DNA of 40,898 bases from an uncultured Collinsella sp. (lineage in GTDB: Bacteria > Actinomycetota > Coriobacteriia > Coriobacteriales > Coriobacteriaceae), in contig CAMQHT010000020.1 of NCBI GenBank assembly GCA_947001705.1, positions 1-40,898 of the forward strand, given 5' to 3'. Shown here piece after piece: positions 1 through 7,669 of the stretch. The stretch's first letter is position 1. Each line of letters opens with the position of its first letter. The notes under the pieces were generated by a model. It saw nothing but the letters and a program-made list of their open reading frames with translations, did not search any database and was not told where the DNA came from. The position numbers and the translations under genes are program-made.

Positions 1-617
1 AGGAGAACGCACAATTTTGGGATAATGCAATGGGTGACGAATCTAATGAATTTCAATACCTGCACGCGGCGTACCCAGTCTCGTAGCTCCGGAGTGTCCT
101 CTTCAAACGACATGAACGCATAGTCAACGTAGGGAAAATGGTTCTCGCAGGCATATTCGGGATCCTGGCTGAACACCGAGAAGTCCATAACCACCGTCTT
201 GCCCGCATCATGCCATTCGGGCAGGAGGTCCAAACAATTGCCAAACAGGTCGGTGTGAATGATGTCATGTTCTAGGATAAACGCCCGGTCGTCTTCATTC
301 GGTCGATATGTCTCCATTACGCCATCGATTGCCTCGAGATGTACGCGATCGACGCCGTCTTTCAACGCCATGAGCATCACCGAGGTGTCGCCATCCTCCA
401 CCCGCAGATGTGAGATATCGAACCCCTCGGCGGCCAGCGCCTCCCTCATCTTGTCTCCGTACTCGTCCTTGCCGACGACCGACACGGCGGATACCGAAAC
501 GCCCATTCGTGCAAGATGGATACCCCAGTCAATGCCATTACCAGTCGGATAGAACACGCCGATGTTTTGATAGACGTCCGCACAGCAAAAACCAGCCGCA
601 CACGCTTTAATACCCAT
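1..617 (-). CDS. FrlD-like PfkB sugar kinase, cut by the window edge
   Basis: This is the N-terminal two thirds of a ribokinase/PfkB-family kinase; the frame is open to the first base of the window. It starts at the ATG at 617-615 with GGAGAAG upstream. The protein begins MGIKACAAGFCCADVYQ and has the substrate-side motif PTGNGIDWGIHLARMG, matching FrlD-type kinases (GGN..N.A) and the complete paralogue just upstream in the operon. By family it would phosphorylate the sugar carbon 6 of an Amadori compound. The C-terminal catalytic GAGD motif lies outside the window. The last 18 codons or so (bases 1-55) are AT-rich and do not resemble the family where a GPRFV-type strand is expected, so a contig-end artefact or a break is possible. 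The start lies 18 nt after a terminator stem, so expression probably depends on read-through. Confidence 0.8.
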   Translation of the reverse strand, partial: MGIKACAAGFCCADVYQNIGVFYPTGNGIDWGIHLARMGVSVSAVSVVGKDEYGDKMREALAAEGFDISHLRVEDGDTSVMLMALKDGVDRVHLEAIDGVMETYRPNEDDRAFILEHDIIHTDLFGNCLDLLPEWHDAGKTVVMDFSVFSQDPEYACENHFPYVDYAFMSFEEDTPELRDWVRRVQVLKFIRFVTHCIIPKLCVL

Positions 618-634
618 GGTCTTCTCCAATGTTC

Positions 635-668
635 AAAAGGGGGCCCACCACATAACGAGCCCCCTTTT
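635..668 (-). terminator. Intrinsic terminator between the two kinase genes
   Basis: Perfect 10-bp stem (AAAAGGGGGC at 635-644, GCCCCCTTTT at 659-668). On the minus strand the stem is followed by TTTTGAAC and, directly after, by the ribosome site of the next kinase. It would end the main operon transcript while letting a fraction continue into the partial kinase. Confidence 0.85.
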
Positions 669-738
669 CGCGTTTCGCTTATTGTTTTGCATCGGTTGTC
701 CAAGGCCTCATAGCCAGACCGCCGTACGCTTTCTTAAG

Positions 739-1602
739 CTATTCGACGATTGGCGCTCCGTGGCCCCAAGAACCTTCCATGCCGCACACGGTCGAGGCAA
801 ACCCGGCAGCAAAGTCGAGCGCGCGCTCGATGGCCTCGGCGCCATCCTCGCCACGCTTGGCGGAATCGAGATAGCACATCAAAAACGAGGTGAGGAACGA
901 GTCGCCCGCCCCCATGGTGTCCTTCATGTCCGTTACCGGTTTAGCCAGCTGGCGGTAATAACGCTTGCCGTCGTAAGCGATGCAGCCCTCGGCGCCCGCC
1001 GTAGCCGACACAAAACGCGGACCCAGACCCTTCACCCATGCCAGACGCTCGCGAATCTCGTCCTCACTCGCGGCATCCGCCGCACTAAAGAAAGCAAAAT
1101 CGACGTAGGGCGCAATCTGCTCGTAGTACTCGTCGGTGGAGTCGTCCGAAAAGTCAAAAGAGACCGTGACGCCCGCAGCCTTCAACTTGGGCAGCTCGCG
1201 CTCGGTAAAGCAATAGTTGCCCGAATGAACCACATCGAACTGCTTCATGTACGAAAGGTCAAAGCGATCGAGGACATAGCGCGCATCGCCACGGATACCG
1301 CCCTCGTTGGAGCCGAGGAAGACACGGTCACCGTCAACGACGGTCACGCGAGCCGCTCCGTTCTCGCCAATCATCTGCTCGCACTTGCCAAGCTCGATAC
1401 CCTCATCCTCGAGGCTTGCAATGACATGCTCGGCAGCGGCGTCATTGCCAAAAATGCCCATGTATGCAGAGCGTGCGGCACCGCATTTCTTGGCATAAAC
1501 GGCGAAGTTCACCGCGTTGCCGCCAGGATACATGGTGTGGATATGCTCGTAGCGATCGACGACGTTGTCGCCAAATCCGAGCGCGTTAACGTTAAATGCC
1601 AT
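739..1602 (-). CDS. frlD: FrlD-like fructosamine 6-kinase (PfkB family)
   Basis: 287-residue PfkB kinase, the usual FrlD length. Visible motifs: GFGDNVVDRY near residue 9, PGGNAVNFAVY near 26-36 (substrate pocket), an SFDFSD strand near 148 and DTMGAGDSF at 228-236, whose Asp234 is the family catalytic base. Established FrlD activity is ATP-dependent phosphorylation of fructoselysine to fructoselysine 6-phosphate, the substrate of FrlB. The gene starts 14 bases after the stop of the FrlB-like gene, with GAAGGGGC upstream, and is the last gene before the terminator at 635-668. Assignment to the fructosamine-kinase group rests on sequence similarity plus the frlB/frlC neighbours. The exact sugar-amine substrate (fructoselysine, another fructosyl amino acid, or glucoselysine-type) cannot be read from sequence. 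Confidence 0.88.
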   Translation of the reverse strand: MAFNVNALGFGDNVVDRYEHIHTMYPGGNAVNFAVYAKKCGAARSAYMGIFGNDAAAEHVIASLEDEGIELGKCEQMIGENGAARVTVVDGDRVFLGSNEGGIRGDARYVLDRFDLSYMKQFDVVHSGNYCFTERELPKLKAAGVTVSFDFSDDSTDEYYEQIAPYVDFAFFSAADAASEDEIRERLAWVKGLGPRFVSATAGAEGCIAYDGKRYYRQLAKPVTDMKDTMGAGDSFLTSFLMCYLDSAKRGEDGAEAIERALDFAAGFASTVCGMEGSWGHGAPIVE

Positions 1603-1616
1603 GGCCTTTGCCCCTT

Positions 1617-2585
1617 CTAGTACTCGACAACACCCATATAGCGACGGAAATCGGGATCGTGATCAAACACCTTGCCGCGTGCAGCACGCAGCTCGCAGTT
1701 CATGGCGTAGAACAGCACCGGGTCCAGATAGGCACGGACGCTCGCCGGCACGGCTTCCATACCGTACTCCTTGGCATCGAGCACCATCAGCGTATCGGTA
1801 TGCGTCTTAAGGAACGCCAGGGCGCGCTCGTCCATAGCACGGCACTCGCTGGAGCCCATCTGCAGGAAGTAAAAAACGCCATCCTGAGTAGCCTCGAAGG
1901 GACCGTGGAAGTACTCGGCAGAGTGGATGTAGCTGCAGTGCTGCCACTGCATCTCCATAAGAGAGCAGATAGCGAAACCGTAGGTCTGGCTAAAGTTGGG
2001 ACCGCTGCCCAGAATGTAGAAGAACTCGTGCTCCTGGCAAAGCTTGGCAAAACGATCGCCCAGCTCGGCATTTACCTTCTCACGTGCCGGGGGAAGAATC
2101 TTATCCATCTCGGCGATACCGGCATACATATCGGCAAGATCGGCGTAGCCCTCCTGTTGATCGAGCAGCTCGGCCGCAAGCGACAGCGAAATGCCAGCGG
2201 GGACCTCGGCCTGCGGCACGCCCTCGCCCCACGGGTAGACCCACGTGGTCCACTTGCCGGAGTCAATCTTGGATCCAGCGTTGTCGGTCTGGGCGATTAC
2301 CGTAGCGCCGGCAGCAAGGGCAATCTCACAGCCCTCGACGACCTCGGGGGTGTTGCCACTGTGGCTGCAAGCAATGACCAGGGATTTCTCACCTAAGCGG
2401 CGTGGGCGCATGATATCAAACTCGCGAGCCGTATAGATATACGAAGTGAAGGTGGTTGCCTCGCGCTGCAGAAGCTCATGAGCCGGGATCAAATCGATCA
2501 TGGAGCCACCGCAAGCAATCCAGTAGACGCTGTCGAACTTGCCCTTCTCGGCAATTGCCTCTTTGATCAGATCGTGTGCGTTCAT
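1617..2585 (-). CDS. frlB: FrlB-like SIS-domain fructosamine-6-phosphate deglycase
   Basis: 322-residue cytosolic protein with two SIS (sugar isomerase) halves: WIACGGSMIDL near residue 20, ACSHSGNTPEVVEG near 77 (phosphosugar loop), and a second half with YILGSGPNFSQTYGFA and HSAEYFHGPFE (residues of the type that supply the catalytic Glu/His). The C-terminus HDPDFRRYMGVVEY closely resembles the end of E. coli FrlB. By family it hydrolyses a fructosamine 6-phosphate to glucose 6-phosphate and free amine, the final step of Amadori catabolism. I chose the ATG at 2585 rather than one 11 codons upstream because AGAAAGGA stands 7-8 bases before it. It lies 62 bases after the FrlC-like gene and 14 bases before the kinase, clearly in one operon. 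Confidence 0.88.
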   Translation of the reverse strand: MNAHDLIKEAIAEKGKFDSVYWIACGGSMIDLIPAHELLQREATTFTSYIYTAREFDIMRPRRLGEKSLVIACSHSGNTPEVVEGCEIALAAGATVIAQTDNAGSKIDSGKWTTWVYPWGEGVPQAEVPAGISLSLAAELLDQQEGYADLADMYAGIAEMDKILPPAREKVNAELGDRFAKLCQEHEFFYILGSGPNFSQTYGFAICSLMEMQWQHCSYIHSAEYFHGPFEATQDGVFYFLQMGSSECRAMDERALAFLKTHTDTLMVLDAKEYGMEAVPASVRAYLDPVLFYAMNCELRAARGKVFDHDPDFRRYMGVVEY

Positions 2586-2647
2586 ATCCAGTTCCTTTCT
2601 TGTTTGGCCCGCAATCAATGACGTTGGTTGCGTAGCCGATAGTTGTT

Positions 2648-3499
2648 TTAGTCAATCAGATATTTCTCGAATGCGGCCATGTTCTTGGCATCTGCCGCCG
2701 CGGGGTCATCGTAGTAACGACCGTCCGTGATTTCCTGGCCCAGCATGCCGTCGAAACCATGGGCGTTGAGTGTGGCGACGAAGGCGTCCATATCGTGCTT
2801 GCCATCGCCCCACACCAGATGGCCATACGGATCACCGTCGATAAAGTGCATCTCGTGTATTGCCCCATCACCAAAGGCGGCAAACCAGTCCTCGAGCGTC
2901 TCACCTGCAACGCCCATCGCGGTTGTATCAACCATGGGCTGTAAGTACGGGCTCGCAACCTCGTCAATCATGCGCTTCGCATCGGAAACCGTCGTCACAA
3001 GGTTGCTCTCCTCGGGACGCAGGCTTTCCATCGTAAGCACCAAACCGTGCTCGCCGGCATACTCCGCCAGAATGGACAAGTGCTCGCGGCTGCGCTTCCA
3101 GGCTTCCTCGCGGTCCTCGTCCCAGTCGCCCCAGCCCGAGTTAACGGACATACGGTCGCACCCAAGTACCTCGGCAAGCTCAATGCCGTGCTTAAAGTAC
3201 GCCAGGCTGCGCTGTTCATGCAGCGGTTTGCGTGCGCAGTACTGCCAAGGATAGACAACATTCTCGGGGCACAGAGTACGATACCTAAGCCCACGGTCTG
3301 CAGCCTTTTTCGCCAGAACCTCAGCCTCAAAGTAGCCCGTGTGGTCGAGCGTCACATGCGGCTCCGCACACCACAGCTCAATGGACTCAAAGCCCAAACG
3401 CTGCTGCACATCAAGGAAGTAATCGAGCGACCACATGATGTAGTGGATATTCATGCCCGCAATCTGCTCGCGGCGCAGCGTCGGCTTGGATTCAGACAT
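2648..3499 (-). CDS. frlC: FrlC-like sugar-amine 3-epimerase (TIM barrel)
   Basis: 283-residue xylose-isomerase-like TIM barrel. Metal-ligand type segments are visible: ESIELWCAEPH (early strand), LTMESLRPEESN (Glu), PMVDTTAMG (Asp), HEMHFIDGD (His/Asp) and LGQEITDGRYYDD (Glu). The ESLRPEESNLV segment parallels EPLTPYESNVV of E. coli FrlC, a fructoselysine 3-epimerase. Its likely role is to interconvert fructoselysine and psicoselysine epimers so both enter the deglycase route. The ATG is preceded by AAGGAGG that overlaps the end of the upstream amidohydrolase; only one base separates the two genes, so they are translationally linked. Family assignment is firm at the fold level and fairly good for FrlC. 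Confidence 0.82.
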   Translation of the reverse strand: MSESKPTLRREQIAGMNIHYIMWSLDYFLDVQQRLGFESIELWCAEPHVTLDHTGYFEAEVLAKKAADRGLRYRTLCPENVVYPWQYCARKPLHEQRSLAYFKHGIELAEVLGCDRMSVNSGWGDWDEDREEAWKRSREHLSILAEYAGEHGLVLTMESLRPEESNLVTTVSDAKRMIDEVASPYLQPMVDTTAMGVAGETLEDWFAAFGDGAIHEMHFIDGDPYGHLVWGDGKHDMDAFVATLNAHGFDGMLGQEITDGRYYDDPAAADAKNMAAFEKYLID

Positions 3500-3500
3500 C

Positions 3501-5084
3501 TTATGCCTCCTTGTTTCGAGCGAACACGATTTGTCCGTCCGACATCGTCATATCAACCGCAAGATCGCGTGCATCGCGATAATCGAGGTCGAACACATCC
3601 CGATCGAGCACGCAGATATCGGCAAGCTTGCCAACCTCAAGCGTACCCAGCTCGTCTTCGCGCATCAGATCGTACGCGCCCCCGGCAGTCCAAGCACGCA
3701 AGAGCTCGACAAGCGTCAGCGCGTTGGCCTCATTCACGGGCAACCCATCGTCGAAGTATCCGCCGCACGCGCTGTAGATTGACTCGCCCAGGCTCGGAAT
3801 CAGCAGCGGCAAATCCGTACCACAGCACACCGTGCATCCGGAATCTTCCATGCCGCGGCGATTCCAGCTGTGCAAAAGTCGCGTCTCGCCAATTTGTCGA
3901 CGCATCATCGACAGGCAATCCTCGCGCCGGTCCAGCGTCAGAATCTGCGGATAGACCTCACAAATTCCACCTAACTTGCCAAACTCGACAAGGTCGGTCG
4001 GGTCAGAGTTCTCGAGATCGGTAATCGCATGGCGGCGAAGCAACCGTCCATGCTCGTCTCGAGGCAGCGAGGCATAGAGCGCCACGGTGCGACGAACGGC
4101 GCCATCGCCCTGGCAATGCAAGGAATATCGGAAGCCGTCAGCATCAATTGCGCGCAGCTCGTTCTCAATCAGATCCCACTCGGGCTCCTCGACAACCGTC
4201 TTGCCGGCAGCTCCCGCATCGGCCGTGTCCTCATAGGGATCAATCATCTCGGCAAGCCCCGCCCATACGCCGCGATCGGTCATACGGTTGAAGCCAGAAA
4301 AACGAACGAACGGTCCCCGGAAGCGCTCTCGTGCCTCGCGGGCATATGCCAGATTTGCACCGGCACCCACCGGCTGCGACATCATAGAGACGCGAACCGT
4401 CAGCTCACCAGATTCCTCACGGCGAGCCATTTCGTCGGCAAAGCCGTAGTAGTCATCAAACGCCATCTCCTTGATGGCGGTAACGCCGCGCTCGTTAAGC
4501 ATGCTCATGTAGTCCGAATACCCGGCGCGCACCTCGGGTAGCGCGAGGAAATCGCTCATCATGCGCCAGATCTTCTCGGCATAGCACGCCTGCGGTGTAA
4601 AGCCGTATCGCGCACTGGCGGCAGCATTGAGAACGCAGGTCTCCGCACCCGATGTAAAGCAAACGACAGGGATATCGCCAAAACAATCGTCAAACACAGC
4701 TGCCGTATTTGCGTTCTCGGCATCCGACGCCAACATTTCGGGTAGGCTGTGGCCAAAAGCCGCCGCACAATCCGGATGATCTTCTTTCCATGCACGCAAG
4801 AGCGACACGGCCTCTTTGGCATCGGCGATGCCGGACAGATCAGACCCCAACGTCCGCAGCGCCCAGCCTGTATAGAAGGTATGCACATCGATCAGGCCGG
4901 GCATGACGGTGCGGTCGCCCAGGTCAACTACCTCGTCCGCTTGGGTCAAATACGAAGCTACCTCACACTTGGTGCCAACAGCCTCAATTCGATTGCCACG
5001 GACCGCTACGAAACCTTCAAACGGCAGGTCCCCCGTACCGGTAAAGACGCTCTTAGACGTCAGGACCGTTAAACGATCAGACAT
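3501..5084 (-). CDS. YtcJ-type amidohydrolase with altered metal motif
   Basis: 527-residue amidohydrolase_3 (YtcJ-like) protein, normal family length. N-terminal beta-sandwich (residues 1-60), then MPGLIDVHTFYTG, where the usual metal-binding HxH reads His68-Thr-Phe70, so the second His is absent. Later segments correspond to family positions but are also altered: YSLHCQGDGAVRR (usual H..GDRA), RRHAITDLENSDPTDL (usual RIEH) and CCGTDLPL (usual GSDAP), which keeps the Asp. Its place between the transporter and the epimerase suggests removal of an acyl or peptide group from an Amadori compound before phosphorylation; that is inference. The ATG at 5084 has AGGTGG five bases upstream; the GTG three codons earlier overlaps this site. 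It may use one metal or a different chemistry. Confidence 0.75.
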   Translation of the reverse strand: MSDRLTVLTSKSVFTGTGDLPFEGFVAVRGNRIEAVGTKCEVASYLTQADEVVDLGDRTVMPGLIDVHTFYTGWALRTLGSDLSGIADAKEAVSLLRAWKEDHPDCAAAFGHSLPEMLASDAENANTAAVFDDCFGDIPVVCFTSGAETCVLNAAASARYGFTPQACYAEKIWRMMSDFLALPEVRAGYSDYMSMLNERGVTAIKEMAFDDYYGFADEMARREESGELTVRVSMMSQPVGAGANLAYAREARERFRGPFVRFSGFNRMTDRGVWAGLAEMIDPYEDTADAGAAGKTVVEEPEWDLIENELRAIDADGFRYSLHCQGDGAVRRTVALYASLPRDEHGRLLRRHAITDLENSDPTDLVEFGKLGGICEVYPQILTLDRREDCLSMMRRQIGETRLLHSWNRRGMEDSGCTVCCGTDLPLLIPSLGESIYSACGGYFDDGLPVNEANALTLVELLRAWTAGGAYDLMREDELGTLEVGKLADICVLDRDVFDLDYRDARDLAVDMTMSDGQIVFARNKEA

Positions 5085-5093
5085 CACAACCAC

Positions 5094-6557
5094 CTACACC
5101 GGAAGCATGCCAGAGATTGCCGTTACGATCAGGCCAAAGACGACCATGAAAATGAAGAACTTCCAAATGGTCTTCCACCATTGGCCAAACGAGATCTTTG
5201 CCACGGCAAGGCCGGCAACCGTCATGCCCGCCACGGGACTGATGGTGTTGATGGTCTGATTGGCAAACTGGAGCGCGGTAACGGCGGCCTCGGGATTGAG
5301 GCCCATAAGCTCGGTCAGCGGACCCATGACGGGCATGGTGAGCGCCGCCAGGCCAGAGCTCGAGGGAACCAGCAAAGAGAGCAGGCCAAGGACGATATAC
5401 ATAAACGTGGTGTAGACGGCGGCGGGTGCACCGGCGAGCGCAGTAGCGAGCGCCTGGAGAATGGTGTCGATGATCATGCCGCCCTCGGCGATGACCAGAA
5501 TGCCGCGAGCGATACCGATAACGATAGCGGCGTACGCAAAGTCGGCGAGACCTTTAACGAACTCCTCAGCAATCGTCTGCTGGTCAAGACCGCCCAGGAT
5601 ACCGGCAAGCAAGCCCATGCCAAGGAACACGGCGGAAATCTCATTCATGTACCAACCCTGGGTAACAAGACCCCAGACGATAATGCCCATACCGCAGGCA
5701 AAATCGATAAGCACGAGCTTCTGACGGATAGTGAACTCTTCCTCGATGGAGGCATCGGTCACGGAAAACTCGATACGCTTGAGTTTATCGTCCTCGTACG
5801 TAATGGACGACTCGGGGTTTTTCTTGACGCGCATAGCGTAGCGCATGGCCCATGCGATACCGACGGCAGTGAAGATGACCCAAGAAACGGCGCGCAGCCA
5901 CAGCTGAGGATTGCCCTCGATGCCGATAATGCCCTGTGCGATCAAGACGTTAAACGGATCGATGGTCGAGGCACAATATCCCAGGTTAGGACCAAGGAAG
6001 CAGATGATGAATGCCGTCATCGAGTCATAACCGATACCCATCATGATGGGAATGAAGATGGCATAGAACGGCAGGGCTTCCTCAGACATACCAAACGTAG
6101 TGCCGCAAATGGACAGCAACGTCATCGTGATGGGGATGATGAGGATGTCCTTGTTCTTGAGCTTTTTAATCACACGGCTCATGCCGGCATTCAAAGCGTT
6201 GGTCTTGGTGATGATTGCGAACGATCCGCCAATCAATAAGACGAACGCAACGACGTCGGCAGCCTCCTGGATGCCCTTAGTAGGCGCTTGCAGGACCGCA
6301 AAGATATCCTGGCCCAGATTGATGGTCTCGCCGGTTTCGGAATCGGTGTAGTTCTTATCGACCTGTTCATAGGTTCCAGCAACGGCGACTTCACGCTCGC
6401 CCGCCGCTGTCGAAATCATCTTGCGCTGATACTGACCAGAGGGAACGATCCAAGTCAAGACCGCAAAGACAACGATCAGCAAGAACATGATCGTATAGAC
6501 ATGCGGTAATTTGAACTTAAAACGTCTGTTTGTCTTCTTCGCCTTCGTATCTGACAT
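5094..6557 (-). CDS. YfcC/DcuC-family membrane transporter
   Basis: 487-residue integral membrane protein with about 12 hydrophobic segments, opening with a basic cytoplasmic tail (KAKKTNRRFKFKLPHVYTIM) and a first helix. It has the two-half repeat seen in the C4-dicarboxylate/YfcC (PF03606) family: GGSFAII..., SEEALPFYAIFIP, GPNLGYCASTIDPFNV in the first half and LLSLLVPSSSGLAALTMPVMGP and FANQTINTISPVAG in the second. Members include dicarboxylate carriers and ArcD-like amino-acid exchangers. As first structural gene of an Amadori-degrading operon it likely imports the glycated amino acid, replacing the APC-type FrlA or ABC importers of characterised systems. The ATG at 6557 follows TTGGAGGTATCT; a frame-open extension upstream lacks a ribosome site and overlaps the promoter and operator. 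Confidence 0.85.
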   Translation of the reverse strand: MSDTKAKKTNRRFKFKLPHVYTIMFLLIVVFAVLTWIVPSGQYQRKMISTAAGEREVAVAGTYEQVDKNYTDSETGETINLGQDIFAVLQAPTKGIQEAADVVAFVLLIGGSFAIITKTNALNAGMSRVIKKLKNKDILIIPITMTLLSICGTTFGMSEEALPFYAIFIPIMMGIGYDSMTAFIICFLGPNLGYCASTIDPFNVLIAQGIIGIEGNPQLWLRAVSWVIFTAVGIAWAMRYAMRVKKNPESSITYEDDKLKRIEFSVTDASIEEEFTIRQKLVLIDFACGMGIIVWGLVTQGWYMNEISAVFLGMGLLAGILGGLDQQTIAEEFVKGLADFAYAAIVIGIARGILVIAEGGMIIDTILQALATALAGAPAAVYTTFMYIVLGLLSLLVPSSSGLAALTMPVMGPLTELMGLNPEAAVTALQFANQTINTISPVAGMTVAGLAVAKISFGQWWKTIWKFFIFMVVFGLIVTAISGMLPV

Positions 6558-6599
6558 AGATACCTCCAAAGAACTCGAGACTGCATCGCATCTCGCCTC

Positions 6600-6622
6600 A
6601 ACGTTTGCACAAGGCAAACGTT
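6600..6622. promoter_or_regulatory. Perfect 9-bp palindrome, likely operator of the transporter operon
   Basis: Arms AACGTTTGC (6600-6608) and GCAAACGTT (6614-6622) with a 5-bp spacer, lying just downstream of a predicted transcription start. The ACGTTCTAT sequence at its edge is repeated 10 bases further (6618-6626, 6628-6636). The position suggests repression by blocking elongation; the binding protein (the GntR regulator or a LacI-type regulator) is unknown. Confidence 0.5.
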
Positions 6623-6636
6623 CTATGACGTTCTAT

Positions 6637-6665
6637 AGATTACCAGCAGCTTTTCTCGTCATCAA
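6637..6665 (-). promoter_or_regulatory. Sigma-70 type promoter of the Amadori operon
   Basis: On the minus strand TTGATG (complement of 6660-6665) and TAATCT (complement of 6637-6642) are separated by exactly 17 bases. The next gene start is 80 bases downstream, after the operator palindrome. Confidence 0.5.
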
Positions 6666-6728
6666 GATAATTTCAAACTGATTGCCGCAACGCGGTTGAA
6701 CGGTTGCGTTTGCGCCGTGAACGGTATG

Positions 6729-6761
6729 AAAACGCCCGGTGAGATGATTCACCGGGCGTTT
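6729..6761 (-). terminator. Terminator after the GntR regulator gene
   Basis: Perfect 13-bp stem, AAACGCCCGGTGA (6730-6742) and TCACCGGGCGTTT (6749-6761), 6-base loop, followed on the minus strand by TTTTC. It separates regulator transcription from the transporter operon, implying the operon has its own promoter. Confidence 0.88.
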
Positions 6762-6775
6762 CCATACGCAATGTC

Positions 6776-7519
6776 CTAGATGTCAAAAACGTAGCGAGAC
6801 CCAACGATCCGCTGACGACCGATGATAAACGGCCGCCGCTGCTCATCGAAAAAGAAGGCTTCCATATAAAACAAGGGTTCGCCAACGGGAACTGCCAACA
6901 ACCGAGCGACCTCGGGCGACGCGCACGCGATCTCAAGCGTGCATGGGTCGGTAAACGCGGGCGTGCGGCCCGTCCGGTTGCGCACGAACTCAAAAATGGA
7001 TTGGTTAGATAGAGGTGCCGTTGATAGATAGGCGTTGTCCTCGTAAACATATATGTTGTTCTCGAGCATGACAGGGACGCCATCGGCAGTACGCACGCGC
7101 TCAACGCAGATCAAGTCAGTTCCAACGGGAACACCAAAGAACTGTGCTTCGGTGGAATCCGCCGGCAGCATCTTTCTCGAAATGACACGCGCCCCCGGTT
7201 CCATTCCGTTTACGCGGCATGCGTCCGAAAAACTCTGGACGTCATCCTTCTGGCGAATCTTGCGTTTGAGCTTGGGGGCATTGACAAACGTGCCTTTCCC
7301 CTGTCGCTTCGTTAGATAGCCCTGTTGGACGAGCTCCTCAATAGCGCGTCGCACGGTAACGCGGCCAACTTTATAGCTCTCAGCCAATTCGAATTCGTTG
7401 GGTATCCGCGCGCCTGCCTTGTAGGCACCGGAGTTGATTTCGTTTTTGATGATATCGATAACCTGTTGGTACAGCGGTATCGCTGCTTTACCGTCAGTTA
7501 GCCCTTCAGTCGGTGGCAT
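6776..7519 (-). CDS. GntR/HutC-family transcriptional regulator with UTRA domain
   Basis: 247 residues. The N-terminal winged helix-turn-helix (about 14-80) includes IPNEFELAESYKVGRVTVRRAIEELVQQG cut across its recognition helix and the wing KRQGKGTFV. A UTRA ligand-binding domain follows (about 95-240), ending GRQRIVGSRYVFDI. This is the architecture of FrlR, the regulator of fructoselysine genes, and it sits directly upstream of the transporter-frlCBD-like operon on the same strand, separated by its own terminator. A phosphorylated sugar-amine intermediate is the likely ligand (inference from FrlR/HutC-type regulators). The ATG follows GAGAGGGTAT. A short inverted repeat 20 bases upstream of the start may be its autoregulatory site. 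Confidence 0.88.
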   Translation of the reverse strand: MPPTEGLTDGKAAIPLYQQVIDIIKNEINSGAYKAGARIPNEFELAESYKVGRVTVRRAIEELVQQGYLTKRQGKGTFVNAPKLKRKIRQKDDVQSFSDACRVNGMEPGARVISRKMLPADSTEAQFFGVPVGTDLICVERVRTADGVPVMLENNIYVYEDNAYLSTAPLSNQSIFEFVRNRTGRTPAFTDPCTLEIACASPEVARLLAVPVGEPLFYMEAFFFDEQRRPFIIGRQRIVGSRYVFDI

Positions 7520-7539
7520 ATACCCTCTCCAAGCACAAT

Positions 7540-7558
7540 TAAGTCTAAAACGGACTTA
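7540..7558. promoter_or_regulatory. Inverted repeat upstream of the GntR gene
   Basis: TAAGTC and GACTTA separated by 7 bases; a further AAGTCCTTAAG half-site lies at about 7570-7580. GntR/HutC regulators commonly bind such dyads near their own promoters. Binding here is inferred from position only. Confidence 0.35.
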
Positions 7559-7669
7559 GGGGCATTCAACAAGTCCTTAAGCCCGCATTAGCTTAAAGTA
7601 TGCTAGGTGTCGCACCAAAATGTTGGCTATTTACTCATCAGACCCGAAAAACGCGCAACTACCGCGCTC

